Shown here: positions 48,101 to 55,574 of the stretch, piece after piece
Numbering within the stretch: the first letter of the stretch is position 1
Layout of the letters: the number at the start of each line of letters is the position of its first letter
Assembly (NCBI GenBank): GCA_020137815.1
Contig: CM035352.1
Location: 3,503,885 to 3,567,884, forward strand
Direction of reading: 5' to 3'
From: Hormiphora californensis
Taxonomy: Eukaryota; Ctenophora; Tentaculata; Cydippida; Pleurobrachiidae
Length of the DNA: 64,000 bases
Program-made: the position numbers and the translations under genes
The notes under the pieces: model-generated
What the model saw: the letters and a program-made list of their open reading frames with translations, nothing else
The model's database searches: none
What the model was told of the DNA's origin: nothing

Positions 48101-50577
48101 TCGGTAGATCGGGGTCCGACTGTATAAGGAGTAAACACAACAGCCTCCAACAAACTAAATCCGTACAGTCGTCCTTTATCCACTTCTAGGATGTAAATTA
48201 TACAACGAAAGCGACAATGTTTGTTTTGCAAGGAATATCTATAGCGAGGCATACATTACAAATTACATGTTGTCATAACACCAACCCTAATTATCTCTAT
48301 TATAAGTTGGAGATGAACGACGTCGAAGTCGAAGCCGTTCGTTCAGCGGTATCTAAGCGGTATCTAAGCGACAGACTGCTCCTACATAAAACACTTTATT
48401 TGCCAAAAGCTGTAAAGCTGTTGCTCACACTTTTGGGAGTTTGTGAATACTTTCAGATTCAGTCTGATTTCAGTCCCCATAGTTACCGTTTCAGTTGCCA
48501 TGGCAACCATAATTTTGGTGTAAATATGTGAATAAAGAGCGCCCCAGAGAGCCACCCGGCGGAGCCGGGTTGGTTGTCAACAGCCTGTACTTGATGTGCA
48601 CTTGGTGGGTGCGCTAGTATTCAAAGTTCTATTGTAGAAATCGAGCTCTTAAAACCCCACATTTGGTTGTGTTCTTTACGTTTTTCTAAATGTAAACACC
48701 GTTGTGATACTTGATCAGCAGTTTTTGTAGCTTTCTGCAGTACAGTTTATGGGTTGTGTCCTTTTCATAGCATTGTACAGAACCGTATTCGTATAAATTG
48801 CACCTCTGTAGGAATGAATAGGTTTTGGTTAGGGTAGTTATAAATAATCACACTGCCGAATACCAAGTCTGAATATATCCACCCTCCTTTCAGGAATCTC
48901 TAAGCCAATGTGAGACCCAAGACTACGACCTGACTGCCCTATCCAAGACCCGTGACAACTACTACACAACCAACTTGGAACACTTGTTCTCCCTGAATGT
49001 GTGTCGTGGAGTCAATAGACCTGGATCAACATGTACAAGCGATACGGCTGTGTGTCTGAAAACTGGAAATCAGCCTGGCGTAAGGTAAGTTGTAGTTGTC
49101 TTTTCAACTCCTCTCTAAAGGCTGCCAGCTGTGACTCGGTCCTCTTCAATAAGGCTTGTGTGTAATGACACATGTTTGAAGTTTGACCTTGTATTGTTCA
49201 CACTGCACAGTGCACGCTCTGTGAGGGTTCAGTAGATCAATTGTTTGACCCTTTCTGTTTCAGTTTAGGCCAGGTATCCACGGCTGTGTTGGAGGACAAA
49301 GAGGGATCACTGTCTCTCACCTACACAGATGGAGATCTGTGTTCCAGTGTTCCAAATGAGAAATACAGTACTCACATCACCTTTCTCTGTGCAGAAGATG
49401 ATGTCACGGTGAGTGGAATGATCAACGAAGTGATAGAGATAGAGAGATACAGATGAATCATAGAGTCTGACACTCTGATTGTATAATTTCCATGCATTTA
49501 ATTTCTCCCTCAGAGGGAGTCCCTCTTTTCTACACCCTGACCATATAATACCAGTGTTTACCAGTATATTATATGTACCAGTATTATATTTTACACCTCT
49601 GTCTCTCTCCTCCAGGGTACTCCCCAGTATATTTCCAACTCCACCTGTCGGTTCCTCTTCCTGTGGACCACCAAGTACGCCTGTAAGGACCGGATCTCCA
49701 GTGATAGCTGTACAATCAAGGATATCATATCCGGGGGGACTCTGTTAAACCTGACTAGTGTGAAGGGAGAGTACACCTTTACATCAGGTAATAGAGAAGG
49801 GATTGTGATTGGAATTCATTAGTCAATTTTCAGTCATTGTATATTAATTTCAGTATAATTATTCCCTATTATTGATGGAACGTTGTTTCAGATTCATCAC
49901 AGTACACTCTAGCACTGTGTCAGGAGCTTCAGGACACACCCTGTAAAGAGGACACTGCATTGTGCAGAGACAGAAATGGGAAGCAGGAGAGTCTTGGGTT
50001 GTTTAGCACTCAAAACAGGTACAATCTTGGGTTGTTCAGCACTCAAAACAGGTACAGTGGGGGAGGTACAGTCTTCTTTCTTTTTTCTCAGGGTGCCGGG
50101 TTGAGGTACAGTCTTGACTTAATTCTCATCCCCAATTCTACAAATGCTAACCCCCCGAAACTATGTATCCTGACCCACTTCCATTGTCCCACAGTAAGCT
50201 CGAGATGGCGGGTAGTATAGCCAGTGTAACCTACAACCACGGAGATATATGTACCACAGGGGAGGGAGATACACTGCCATCTAGCACTATAGTTACCTTT
50301 ACCTGTAATACTGCACACGCTCCCGGACCGAGGCTCACTACACAGGTAGAGATCAGGAACCGACCGAAACAAGTAAACAACCAATCAGAACTCATTATTT
50401 AGGTCACGTGACTGGTTATCAGCCAATCAGGGACCAGTATTTCCTGATTCGGTCGGTGCCTGGTAGAGATCTATAATTGTTCTAGCCCTCCTTTGCAATA
50501 TATATTTGTTGGACAGGGTGAGAGAGGGTCGAGAAAGGCAGTAAATGTATGCAATGATACTAATATAAAGACACTAG
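27286..50577 (+). CDS. Cation-independent mannose-6-phosphate receptor (IGF2R)-like protein with about ten MRH-type repeats
   Basis: About 30 exons: 27286-27398, 27556-27626, 27787-27944, 30009-30249, 30676-30857, 31040-31196, 31414-31640, 31804-31917, 32547-32710, 32864-32993, 33096-33308, 33377-33661, 33768-33876, 36671-36818, 37013-37189, 37450-37576, 38496-38654, 38905-38994, 39288-39449, 39553-39702, 39795-39943, 40122-40353, 40546-40683, 40848-40984, 48894-49084, 49264-49408, 49616-49787, 49892-50018, 50195-50345, 50517-50577. Phases agree at every junction except exon 11. The product (over 1,500 residues) starts with a signal peptide (MRYVKGVLLLFLVTQVAA). It repeats a roughly 150-residue unit with the CI-MPR signature: a W-x-T-x-x-AC element (FLWTTKYAC, EWRTLHAC, IWKTSYAC), then YDLS, LCG or VCG, and a final F-x-C strand. 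Such receptors bind phosphomannosyl hydrolases for lysosomal sorting. No transmembrane exon was found; exon 30 may end at TAA 50592-50594 or splice on (phase 1). Confidence 0.85.
27979..28426. mobile_element. 448-bp hairpin element with CT microsatellite loop
   Basis: Arms of about 87 bp (ATTTAGTCCAAAAACCAATT at the left, complement ending 28426, including ATGCCCGGGCCCAT and GGTGTCACGGGGGTAACACC) flank a CT-rich loop. It lies in the receptor's third intron. Confidence 0.8.
28490..29090. repeat. Tandem array of about four 150-180-bp units in a receptor intron
   Basis: Repeated blocks share CATAAATATGCAAATAACGG, GACCCCCCATAAATCGACTA and GTCCATGAAAACGTTCTAGG with scattered substitutions. Non-coding. 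Confidence 0.7.
29091..30008. other. Remainder of receptor intron 3
   Basis: Contains C-rich (CTCCCC)n at 29310-29357 and two GTGGGGGCTGTGCCCCCACA-type palindromes at about 29625-29690. No gene. Confidence 0.5.
30261..30369. mobile_element. 109-bp palindromic MITE, copy 3, at a 5' splice site
   Basis: Flanked by an 11-bp direct repeat GTAGGTGATAC (30250-30260 and 30370-30380), the left copy of which is the splice donor of receptor exon 30009-30249. Confidence 0.9.
30526..30634. mobile_element. 109-bp palindromic MITE, copy 4
   Basis: Termini with one substitution, duplication ATATGAGG/ATTTGAGG (7 of 8). It lies in the same receptor intron as copy 3, about 34 nt before the next exon's acceptor region. 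Confidence 0.88.
33938..35971 (-). CDS. TRIM-NHL protein (RING, B-box, coiled coil, NHL propeller), intronless CDS nested in a receptor intron
   Basis: A 677-codon frame starts at the ATG at 35971, 8 nt after a TATTTAG acceptor with a long pyrimidine tract; the frame extends further upstream only through a CT microsatellite. RING finger: residues about 18-62 (CAVCQERF, then PCQHSFCESC, then PCPTC). B-box: about 90-125 (YCSLHENKRITMYCCECR, then HKPH). A helical coiled coil covers about 140-270, followed by a Q-rich linker, and six NHL repeats fill about 400-677 (for example GIAV/DIAVD, NNRVQIL, NDRIQVF, HNHRVQIF). The domain order matches TRIM2/3/71/brat-type proteins: RING E3 ubiquitin ligases whose NHL propeller binds RNA or protein. 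It is antisense within the intron between receptor exons 33768-33876 and 36671-36818. Its lack of coding introns suggests retroposition of an ancestor or a lineage habit. Confidence 0.95.
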   Translation of the reverse strand: MASTTANLASQLEAELICAVCQERFTVPRVLPCQHSFCESCLSMAHLAREHRGRLLPCPTCRAVSVIPDNGVPGFPINFALNNLVQILVATETEVRRTPQEYCSLHENKRITMYCCECRVTICSSCATSAHKPHRTEIIADVIDSERAALEATRSDTGTAVEGADSQINEANLALEKLTKQAEAAVIRINKQVDDAIGLLNKRKMSLVSQVNALKAGQTERITSLKEDLKRRSKKMKGRKTAIDSLLQTMDDTAFLQGLSEFQTDMAECSGSQGNLEPVLSWIDFTRPVQETLATQIDCLELGEVKLTKEEPRDTDSILNSRVNTARVSARRRRTRNNGDENSDVHINLERVPRDVTIRYPTQQQQEQQQQPPRTLPRPMASPGRIRAVHQIGSCGTSLGDFFHPCGMGQLANGHIVVADQRNNRVQILEENGNFVQIFGNEGNGVREFRAPGDIAVDGQDNIFVLDTRNDRIQVFTSEGRFKRIIGCSGTGQGQFIKPQAITIAGECVVVADSGNNRVQVLSLDGRFSHTFGREGTGEGEFMEPCGVAVSPTGDLFVCDHHNHRVQIFRLSNGHFVSTFGSFGSDAGQMSYPSSIAVDLAGTVLVTEYGNDRLSVFDSFGRFKMCFGEEGNDLGQFLSPNGVSVCSQDSNNARNRNVKFYVCDAWNHRLQMLEMIV
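36030..36660. other. Receptor intron between the TRIM-NHL gene and the next exon
   Basis: GA microsatellite at 36066-36160 (the pyrimidine-rich 5' flank of the TRIM-NHL gene on the other strand), then ordinary sequence without exons. Confidence 0.5.
37221..37329. mobile_element. 109-bp palindromic MITE, copy 5
   Basis: Complete copy flanked by GTGTAGATTG and GTGTAGATCT (8 of 10). It starts about 21-31 nt after the donor of receptor exon 37013-37189. Confidence 0.88.
37591..38319. mobile_element. 109-bp palindromic MITE, copy 6, split by a second element
   Basis: The outer halves (37591-37613 and 38228-38319) form one MITE with an exact ATCTATAG duplication (37583-37590, 38320-38327), 6 nt after the donor of receptor exon 37450-37576. 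The middle 614 bp is a separate insertion. Confidence 0.88.
37614..38227. mobile_element. 614-bp element with G-run/C-run ends inserted inside a MITE
   Basis: Begins with about ten Gs then CCTGCCGCAAAAATCTCAGC and ends with the near complement and a C-run. It is flanked by AAGTAA on both sides (8 bp if the shared CC is counted). The interior is rich in GAGATTTTTGAGATTTTT-type repeats and contains an AAT microsatellite at about 37786. No coding frame is credible. The family is unknown. Confidence 0.7.
40470..40517. repeat. 48-bp palindrome with G-run and C-run arms in a receptor intron
   Basis: CAATTGA followed by about twelve Gs, CACTATAATAGTG, then the C-run and TCAATTG: a perfect hairpin with G-run/C-run arms like the ends of the 37614-38227 element. 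Confidence 0.75.
41402..43504 (-). CDS. Small type I membrane protein with Cys-rich ectodomain and repeat-rich PPxY tail, interrupted by a foldback element
   Basis: Segment 43504-42991 encodes a signal peptide (MAIYRARRIYYLLLFIFIAP...), a short ectodomain with eight or so cysteines, a transmembrane helix (VITPIILIIMLIGIVCGIG) and a basic stop-transfer RRRR. A 941-bp palindromic insertion (42050-42990) follows. The frame then resumes at 42045-41402 with about ten copies of a 12-residue repeat (QPDNSIPAATTH), a few QPDNPRSASPY copies, and a C-terminal PPPDYLSLF containing a PPxY motif for WW-domain binding. Excising the element plus one TGTC target copy gives 1,158 nt, an uninterrupted 385-residue frame. 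Unspliced, translation would stop 19 codons into the element, just after the membrane anchor. The function and ectodomain family are not recognised. It lies antisense in the 7.9-kb receptor intron. Confidence 0.7.
41557..41950 (-). repeat. 36-bp coding tandem repeat
   Basis: About ten units encoding QPDNSIPAATTH in the tail of the membrane-protein gene. Differences among units are mostly silent or Thr/Ile, consistent with a translated array. Confidence 0.85.
42050..42990. mobile_element. 941-bp foldback element inside a coding exon
   Basis: TAGTAGGGTCGGTTGTGGGA at 42050 is mirrored at 42990; the arms are near-perfect over about 465 bp each, with the axis at AAAATATTTT (about 42521). The flanking TGTC (42046-42049 and 42991-42994) is the apparent 4-bp duplication. 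High arm identity implies recent insertion or arm correction. Non-coding. Confidence 0.88.
43999..47865 (-). CDS. TPR-like plus C-terminal MYND zinc-finger protein, 14 exons, nested antisense in a receptor intron
   Basis: Exons on the minus strand: 47865-47799, 47681-47432, 47355-47151, 46970-46874, 46756-46671, 46596-46405, 46302-46106, 46014-45878, 45793-45704, 45575-45490, 45365-45235, 45121-44945, 44385-44275, 44122-43999. They total 1,950 nt with every phase matching (649 residues), which strongly supports the model. The body is alpha-helical with no other domain I can name. Exon 12 encodes a TPR-like helix pair (GMKVIARGDAYFNIGNYE, then KASGDFSTALAIFF). The last two exons form a MYND finger: CIMC, then CKRC, KYGYCSVQC, and HKLYC. 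MYND fingers bind proline-rich partners; TPR/MYND proteins often act in cilia assembly or chaperoning, but that role is not shown here. The sequence is AT-rich relative to its neighbours. An in-frame TAG lies just upstream of the ATG. Confidence 0.8.
47980..48122. mobile_element. Tigger/pogo-like MITE, copy 2, TA-flanked
   Basis: 143 bp bounded by CAGTCGGACCCCGATTTACC and its complement and by TA dinucleotides on both sides, the expected Tc1/mariner/pogo duplication. It lies just upstream of the MYND gene start. Confidence 0.85.
48680..48820 (-). pseudogene. Partial duplicate of the terminal MYND exon
   Basis: This stretch is a diverged second copy of 43999-44130, the last exon of the MYND gene, in the same orientation about 4.6 kb away. 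It keeps the segment encoding CYEKDTTHKLYC and the same TAG stop. It lacks bases between the Gly and the Cys-Ser of the finger and has altered the first Cys pair, so the frame and finger are broken. No other exon of the gene is seen nearby. Confidence 0.65.
50354..50462. mobile_element. 109-bp palindromic MITE, copy 7, at a 5' splice site
   Basis: Exact 8-bp duplication GTAGAGAT (50346-50353 and 50463-50470). The left copy is the splice donor of receptor exon 50195-50345, so two identical donors now flank the element. Confidence 0.92.
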
Positions 50578-50599
50578 GTGTGTCTGGCAGCTAACCAGT

Positions 50600-51640
50600 A
50601 TACATGTCTGCTGAGGTATAATATGCAAGTGGTATTAAAGAGAGAGAGCAATGGTTATAGGCAAGTGTTTTGAAGAGAGCAATGATAAAAAAGAACGCAA
50701 AGAGTGTAGAAAGCACGGTCCCTATTAGAGGAACAACAAAAGTCTCGCTGCGTGCTGTCTATGCTATAATGCATAACAGCAACCGGAAATGGAGAGATAT
50801 AACGCCCACTGCGCATTTTTTGGAGAAATAACACCCGCGCGGTAGCGGGCTGATATGACTGAATCCGAGGTGATAAATCTCATAACTCCCGCTCTAAAAG
50901 TGCAATTTATTACACGCAAGAATTCACCCAAAAAGGTGTGAAAACTCTTTCTTTTGTGTGTGTGTACTGTTGTGTACACACTGTTTCAAAGAGAAAGAGA
51001 GATTGACACAACAAGGGGCGGCAGAATGGCGACAAGAGAGAGAGAGACAAGAGAGACATTGGTAATCGTTATCTCTCTCTATTTAATTAGCACCCAATAG
51101 TTCGCTTGTGTGTGTGTGTGAGTGTCTAGACATGTTTGGAGTTGAAAAGGGAACATATTTGAAGGGTTTACATGAGTTGTGTTGCCTCTCTCTCGCTGTG
51201 TCATTATTTGTTGTTGAACTGTGAAACTTTGGTGATGTTGAATAGTTTGTCAAATTGAGTTGAAAAACTTGAAAGGGGATTAGTGTTGTTCTCTCCTTGC
51301 TTGCAGTGGGCGTTATATGCTATAACACCTTATGTGTATCAAATATATCGCCCTCACTACGTTCGGGGCGATATATTGCATATCGTCTCCTTGCTCCGCA
51401 AGGAGCCGATATGCGTGCATATCGCACCCCGCGCGGGGCGCGATATACAGATACACACCGGTGTTATAGCACATATATAATGTGAGACATAATATTATAG
51501 TAGTTCTCTTGTAAGATAGAGAGTAGAGAGCAATGCTCTCAGAGCATTGTATACACATTATATCCATATTTGGTAAATGGGAGATATTATATAGTACAGT
51601 CTTTTTATTGGAAGAAGTTTCAAACGGTTACGGAAACAAT
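50600..51640. other. Downstream of the last detected receptor exon; hairpin-rich DNA
   Basis: ATTAAA at about 50634 could be a polyadenylation signal. Inverted GATATAACGCCCACTGCGC (about 50797) and GCAGTGGGCGTTATATGC (about 51305) flank a region ending in three successive hairpins at 51340-51470. No exon was recognised. Confidence 0.4.
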
Positions 51641-54600
51641 TCGCATTTTTTAGAGATCAAATAATATCACACGCCGTGCGTCTGAGGGCTTCACGCAGGA
51701 ATCCCGCACTTAAGAAGCCCCTCTATAGGTAGCTTATGTTTACATTAAATAAATTAAAAATATATCGTTGTTGCCACTAGACTAGATTTACAGTTAGAGA
51801 GGGGAGGCGCCGCGAGGAGAGTAGGCGACCCGCAGGAGTGGCAGTGGTATTGCAATTGGAACATTCATGTGAGCAGTGATGAGGAAAATCATAGAATATT
51901 ATCGATATCAATATAACCGAAAAGGTTGAGCTTGAGCTTAGTCAGAAAGATGGGTAAAGTTTCACTCTGTCGAAGTTCGTATGGCAGCAAATTCCAGGAC
52001 CTGGTGGTCCTGTGGAAAAAGCTGTCACGCAAAGTAGAGGAGCACTTGTGACTGTTACTCGTGTCCACAAGGGTGGTACGATCTAGGCCAGCAATAATGT
52101 CACGATTTTGACGCGTAGGTCGAAGATCGGCAACATCAACTGGCCTTATAGAATCAGGAATGTCAATCTGTACCATATTATAGACAATCTGGTAAAACAG
52201 CCGCAGGTCATTATACAAGAAGAGTTCCTTGAATGGAAGAATGTTCAGACCCTTGAGATAAGACACGTATTGAACATTGCTGTATGATGCCATAGGTTCA
52301 TTTCTGATCCATTTGACAACTCTCTTCTGCAATTTCTCAAGAGAAAGCAACTGAGTCCTACCGATGTTACACCAGATAGGACTACAGTGCTCAATTAGAG
52401 AACGCACCATGGTCAGGTAAAGAGATCTCTTGTTGGCACTGTTGTTAAGAAAATAGCACGTCCTACGCAACAAATTGAACTTGGAGATCATACTGGTGGT
52501 AATATACTCGCAGTGAGAACTCCAATTTAAGTTACTGGTAACAAATATACCCAAATCTAGCTGATTGGTAACATAATCAATAAACACAGAGTTGAGGGTG
52601 TAGAAAAATTCACAGAACGGGAGAGGGATGGGGCGGTGATGAGCCCCGGTGGGCGAGACACTCAACACTTTACACTTTTGTGGGTGAAAACACATCTTGT
52701 TCCTGACTGACCAAGAGTATAGGTTAGAGATTGAGCGCTGAAGCGACAGGTGATCACTCCAATACCCAATCTCTCTCCAAATTTTGGTGTCGTCGGCATA
52801 CAGAGAAATATGGGTACCCTCGGTGACTTCATCAAAAATGTCATTAATAAAAATCGTGAAAAGAACAGGGCCAAGAATGGACCCCTGGGGAACACCCGAG
52901 ATGACAGGTAACTCCTCAGATGACTCACCATCAATAACAACCTTCTGTCTACGATCTCTCAGGTAGTTCTTGATAAATCTAAGCAACATCCCATCCAAAC
53001 CGAATTCGATTTTCAGCTTGTTCAGAATGATGTCATGATTACAGGAATCGAATGCACGTTTAAAATCAAAATAAACAACATCAGTACGCACACAGTCTGA
53101 GTGATTAAGGTTAGAAGCAAGAGAGTGTGTGAAAGGAAGGAGCTGGGTACAGCAAGATCTCCCCTCCACAAACCCATGCTGCCTAGGGTCAATCATGGAA
53201 CCACAATGACTCATAATTCTATTCTTAACTAACACCTCCATGATCTTCCCCACTAGAGACAGAAGCGAAATCGGTCTGTAGTTGGCAACATCCTTACTGT
53301 CCCCTTTCTTGTGTATAGGTACAATGGAAGCTAGCTTCCAGTCGTCAGGGACCACGCCAGTAGACATGGAGAGATTAAGAAGCAACCAGATTGGGTAGGA
53401 TAGGCTACCCGCACAGTTCTTCAGAATCCTGCCATGAATCCCATCGGGCCCACATGACTTAGACACATCAATATTGCACAGCGCACTATACACTTCAGAA
53501 CAAGAGAAATAACAATCAAACTCTTTACGGGACAGGTCAACATCAATATTGTACAAACTCGGTTCTGTGAATTGACTCGCAAAATGTGCATTGAATAATG
53601 ATGCCTTGGCACTAGGGTCAGTGCGAGTGACATCATTACGATAAACAGTGGGTGGGATCCTATCACACTTACTAGATGACTTGATATGTGACCAGAATCT
53701 CTTGGTGATTGAGTTAGAATCGTTCACTCCGAAAAAGTTGTTCATTTTCTGAATAATCAGATTCTTGAAATCCTTTCTCGCAGTGGTGTACCTCTCTCTC
53801 GTGGGTGGAGTGGGGTTTGACACATACTTTTTCCTAAGATCCTCCTTGATACGCCGCGCCTTTTTACAGTCACGATCATACCAGAGAGGCTCAAAGGAAC
53901 CCCTGAGACGTCTCATGGGAATGTACTTCTCAACACACTCGAAAAGGCCACCACAAAACTTCTTCCAAGCACAGTTAGCATTACTCACAACAATACCATC
54001 CCAGTCAACTCGGGCTAGAGCAACATTTAGACCCAACCAATCGGCCTTATTAAAATCAAAACAGGTTCTAGCTTTGCCCTCACTGGATCTATACCCCGCT
54101 GAGATAGAGAAGGAAACACCATAGTGATCAGATACACACAGTGCGTCCTTCTCCATCACAGCTAGATCTCTGACGATCTCAGGACAGTTAGTAAATAACA
54201 GATCCAGGGTATTGCCCTGTGAGTGAGTAGGAGCGTGTATGAGCTGTGAGTGTCCCAAATCACCACATAAAAGATCAACAAAATCACGCTCAAGGGAGTT
54301 AGGGGTAGCACCACTGGGCCAATCGATGGTAGGAAAATTGAAATCACCGATTAGGATATGGCGCTTAAACCCCTTGGACTTGACAAGGTTACGCAGATAA
54401 TCACGAACATTACAGAAATTATCCTGAGAGAGAGTACCAACTCTATAGAACGTACTGAGACACACACTGACATTATTTAGCTTGACGAACACACTTAACA
54501 ACTCAGCCTGCGTACTAAACTTACAAAACTGGTGACTAGAGATACTAATATCATCCCGATGGGCGATCAAGACACCACCCCCGTTACTTCTAAATCTGAG

Positions 54601-54912
54601 AGGCTGGGAAGGGTCAAAAGGGTGCGACTTGCCCGACCGATCGAGACGATACGTCCTGTAATTATTAGGAAGAACGGAGACAGAACTAATAGTTGGCTTG
54701 AGCCAGGTCTCGTTCAAAATAATAATCGCAGGTTTGTGGTCATAAATGTACCCATGCATGTCTCCCAACTTGAGTCTGTTCAACTCAGGTGAAGCAGAGC
54801 CCAGACTGGAGGAATGCACAAGTCCACGAACATTGTTATATAAAACACTGTAATCCTTGGGCCCAGGGCACAGTGCTGCGAAACAGGCCGTTTGACCAGT
54901 TTGTTGCGCGGC
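51640..54912 (-). mobile_element. CR1/Jockey-type non-LTR retrotransposon copy
   Basis: This span contains the endonuclease/RT frame and about 250 bp of downstream sequence taken as 3'UTR. Exact ends were not determined: no clear target duplication or 3' microsatellite tail was identified by eye. It lies just beyond the last detectable receptor exon. Confidence 0.6.
51889..54909 (-). CDS. Non-LTR retrotransposon ORF2 (endonuclease plus reverse transcriptase), CR1/Jockey group
   Basis: An uninterrupted frame of about 1,000 codons. The N-terminal third is an APE-type endonuclease: YNNVRGL, IIILNETWLK, HILIGDFNFP, then TLDLLFTN and SDHYGVSF with the terminal SDH. The reverse transcriptase follows, with ANYRPISLLS, VYFDFKRAFD, SGVPQGSILGP and the catalytic YADDTKI. 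The C-terminal part (SHCEYITTSMISK, IWCNIGRTQL) is typical of the CR1/Jockey group. There is no in-frame ATG between the upstream stop (about 54912) and the first endonuclease motif; the conventional start would be a GTG at 54819. The copy is therefore 5'-truncated or the frame is reached by reinitiation after an ORF1. No frameshift or stop interrupts the domains, so it is young. Confidence 0.9.
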   Translation of the reverse strand, partial: AQQTGQTACFAALCPGPKDYSVLYNNVRGLVHSSSLGSASPELNRLKLGDMHGYIYDHKPAIIILNETWLKPTISSVSVLPNNYRTYRLDRSGKSHPFDPSQPLRFRSNGGGVLIAHRDDISISSHQFCKFSTQAELLSVFVKLNNVSVCLSTFYRVGTLSQDNFCNVRDYLRNLVKSKGFKRHILIGDFNFPTIDWPSGATPNSLERDFVDLLCGDLGHSQLIHAPTHSQGNTLDLLFTNCPEIVRDLAVMEKDALCVSDHYGVSFSISAGYRSSEGKARTCFDFNKADWLGLNVALARVDWDGIVVSNANCAWKKFCGGLFECVEKYIPMRRLRGSFEPLWYDRDCKKARRIKEDLRKKYVSNPTPPTRERYTTARKDFKNLIIQKMNNFFGVNDSNSITKRFWSHIKSSSKCDRIPPTVYRNDVTRTDPSAKASLFNAHFASQFTEPSLYNIDVDLSRKEFDCYFSCSEVYSALCNIDVSKSCGPDGIHGRILKNCAGSLSYPIWLLLNLSMSTGVVPDDWKLASIVPIHKKGDSKDVANYRPISLLSLVGKIMEVLVKNRIMSHCGSMIDPRQHGFVEGRSCCTQLLPFTHSLASNLNHSDCVRTDVVYFDFKRAFDSCNHDIILNKLKIEFGLDGMLLRFIKNYLRDRRQKVVIDGESSEELPVISGVPQGSILGPVLFTIFINDIFDEVTEGTHISLYADDTKIWREIGYWSDHLSLQRSISNLYSWSVRNKMCFHPQKCKVLSVSPTGAHHRPIPLPFCEFFYTLNSVFIDYVTNQLDLGIFVTSNLNWSSHCEYITTSMISKFNLLRRTCYFLNNSANKRSLYLTMVRSLIEHCSPIWCNIGRTQLLSLEKLQKRVVKWIRNEPMASYSNVQYVSYLKGLNILPFKELFLYNDLRLFYQIVYNMVQIDIPDSIRPVDVADLRPTRQNRDIIAGLDRTTLVDTSNSHKCSSTLRDSFFHRTTRSWNLLPYELRQSETLPIFLTKLKLNLFGYIDIDNIL

Positions 54913-54969
54913 TCAAATCTAGTATATGGGGAAAATCGTATTGAAAAGTTACTTCCATATAAGGTCATG

Positions 54970-55574
54970 GGAAATGACTACTTGGAGTGCTAGAGTGTTA
55001 AAATTACCACCATTCGAAAGAGAATTGTCTCAGCTATGTTTGTGTATTTAAAACGTGATGAATGGATGGGTATTACACGATCTACAGCTATAAATACACG
55101 AAGTCTATTCTAACCATGGTCGGCAATCTGTCTATGGAACTCGCATTTTCCACCGTTTTCCTGTGATCATGGTATCAAATTAATCAGTGGACAATTGTGG
55201 AGGTAATGACGTTAACAGCATCGTTTGGAAATATGTGGAACTTTTTTTATGGGCAGGTTTGTGAACCCCACCCTAGCCAAAAAATTGCAATTCCTGTTTG
55301 ATCTTAGCCTGTGGGTTGCGCGCGCAACCTGAAAGAAAACTCCTGAAAGAAAACTCCGCGCGTTCCACCAAGAGAAGACAAAGAGTGGGACACTGCAGTG
55401 GCCATGAAACTTGCAGTTAACGTCATTACAGCCATCACACCGGCTACTGTACACACATAGTGTCTTGCACAGTTTAAAGTTAGTCACATGGTTATGGTGC
55501 ACCGATTGTATGTACTGACACTGTCATACAAGAAAAGTGAAAACAATAAATCAATTCATCCTCTGATCCTCATG
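54970..55574. other. Spacer between retrotransposon and RAG1-like gene
   Basis: No recognised gene. A short frame at 55212-55502 (minus) is Cys-rich but without domain similarity. Confidence 0.35.
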
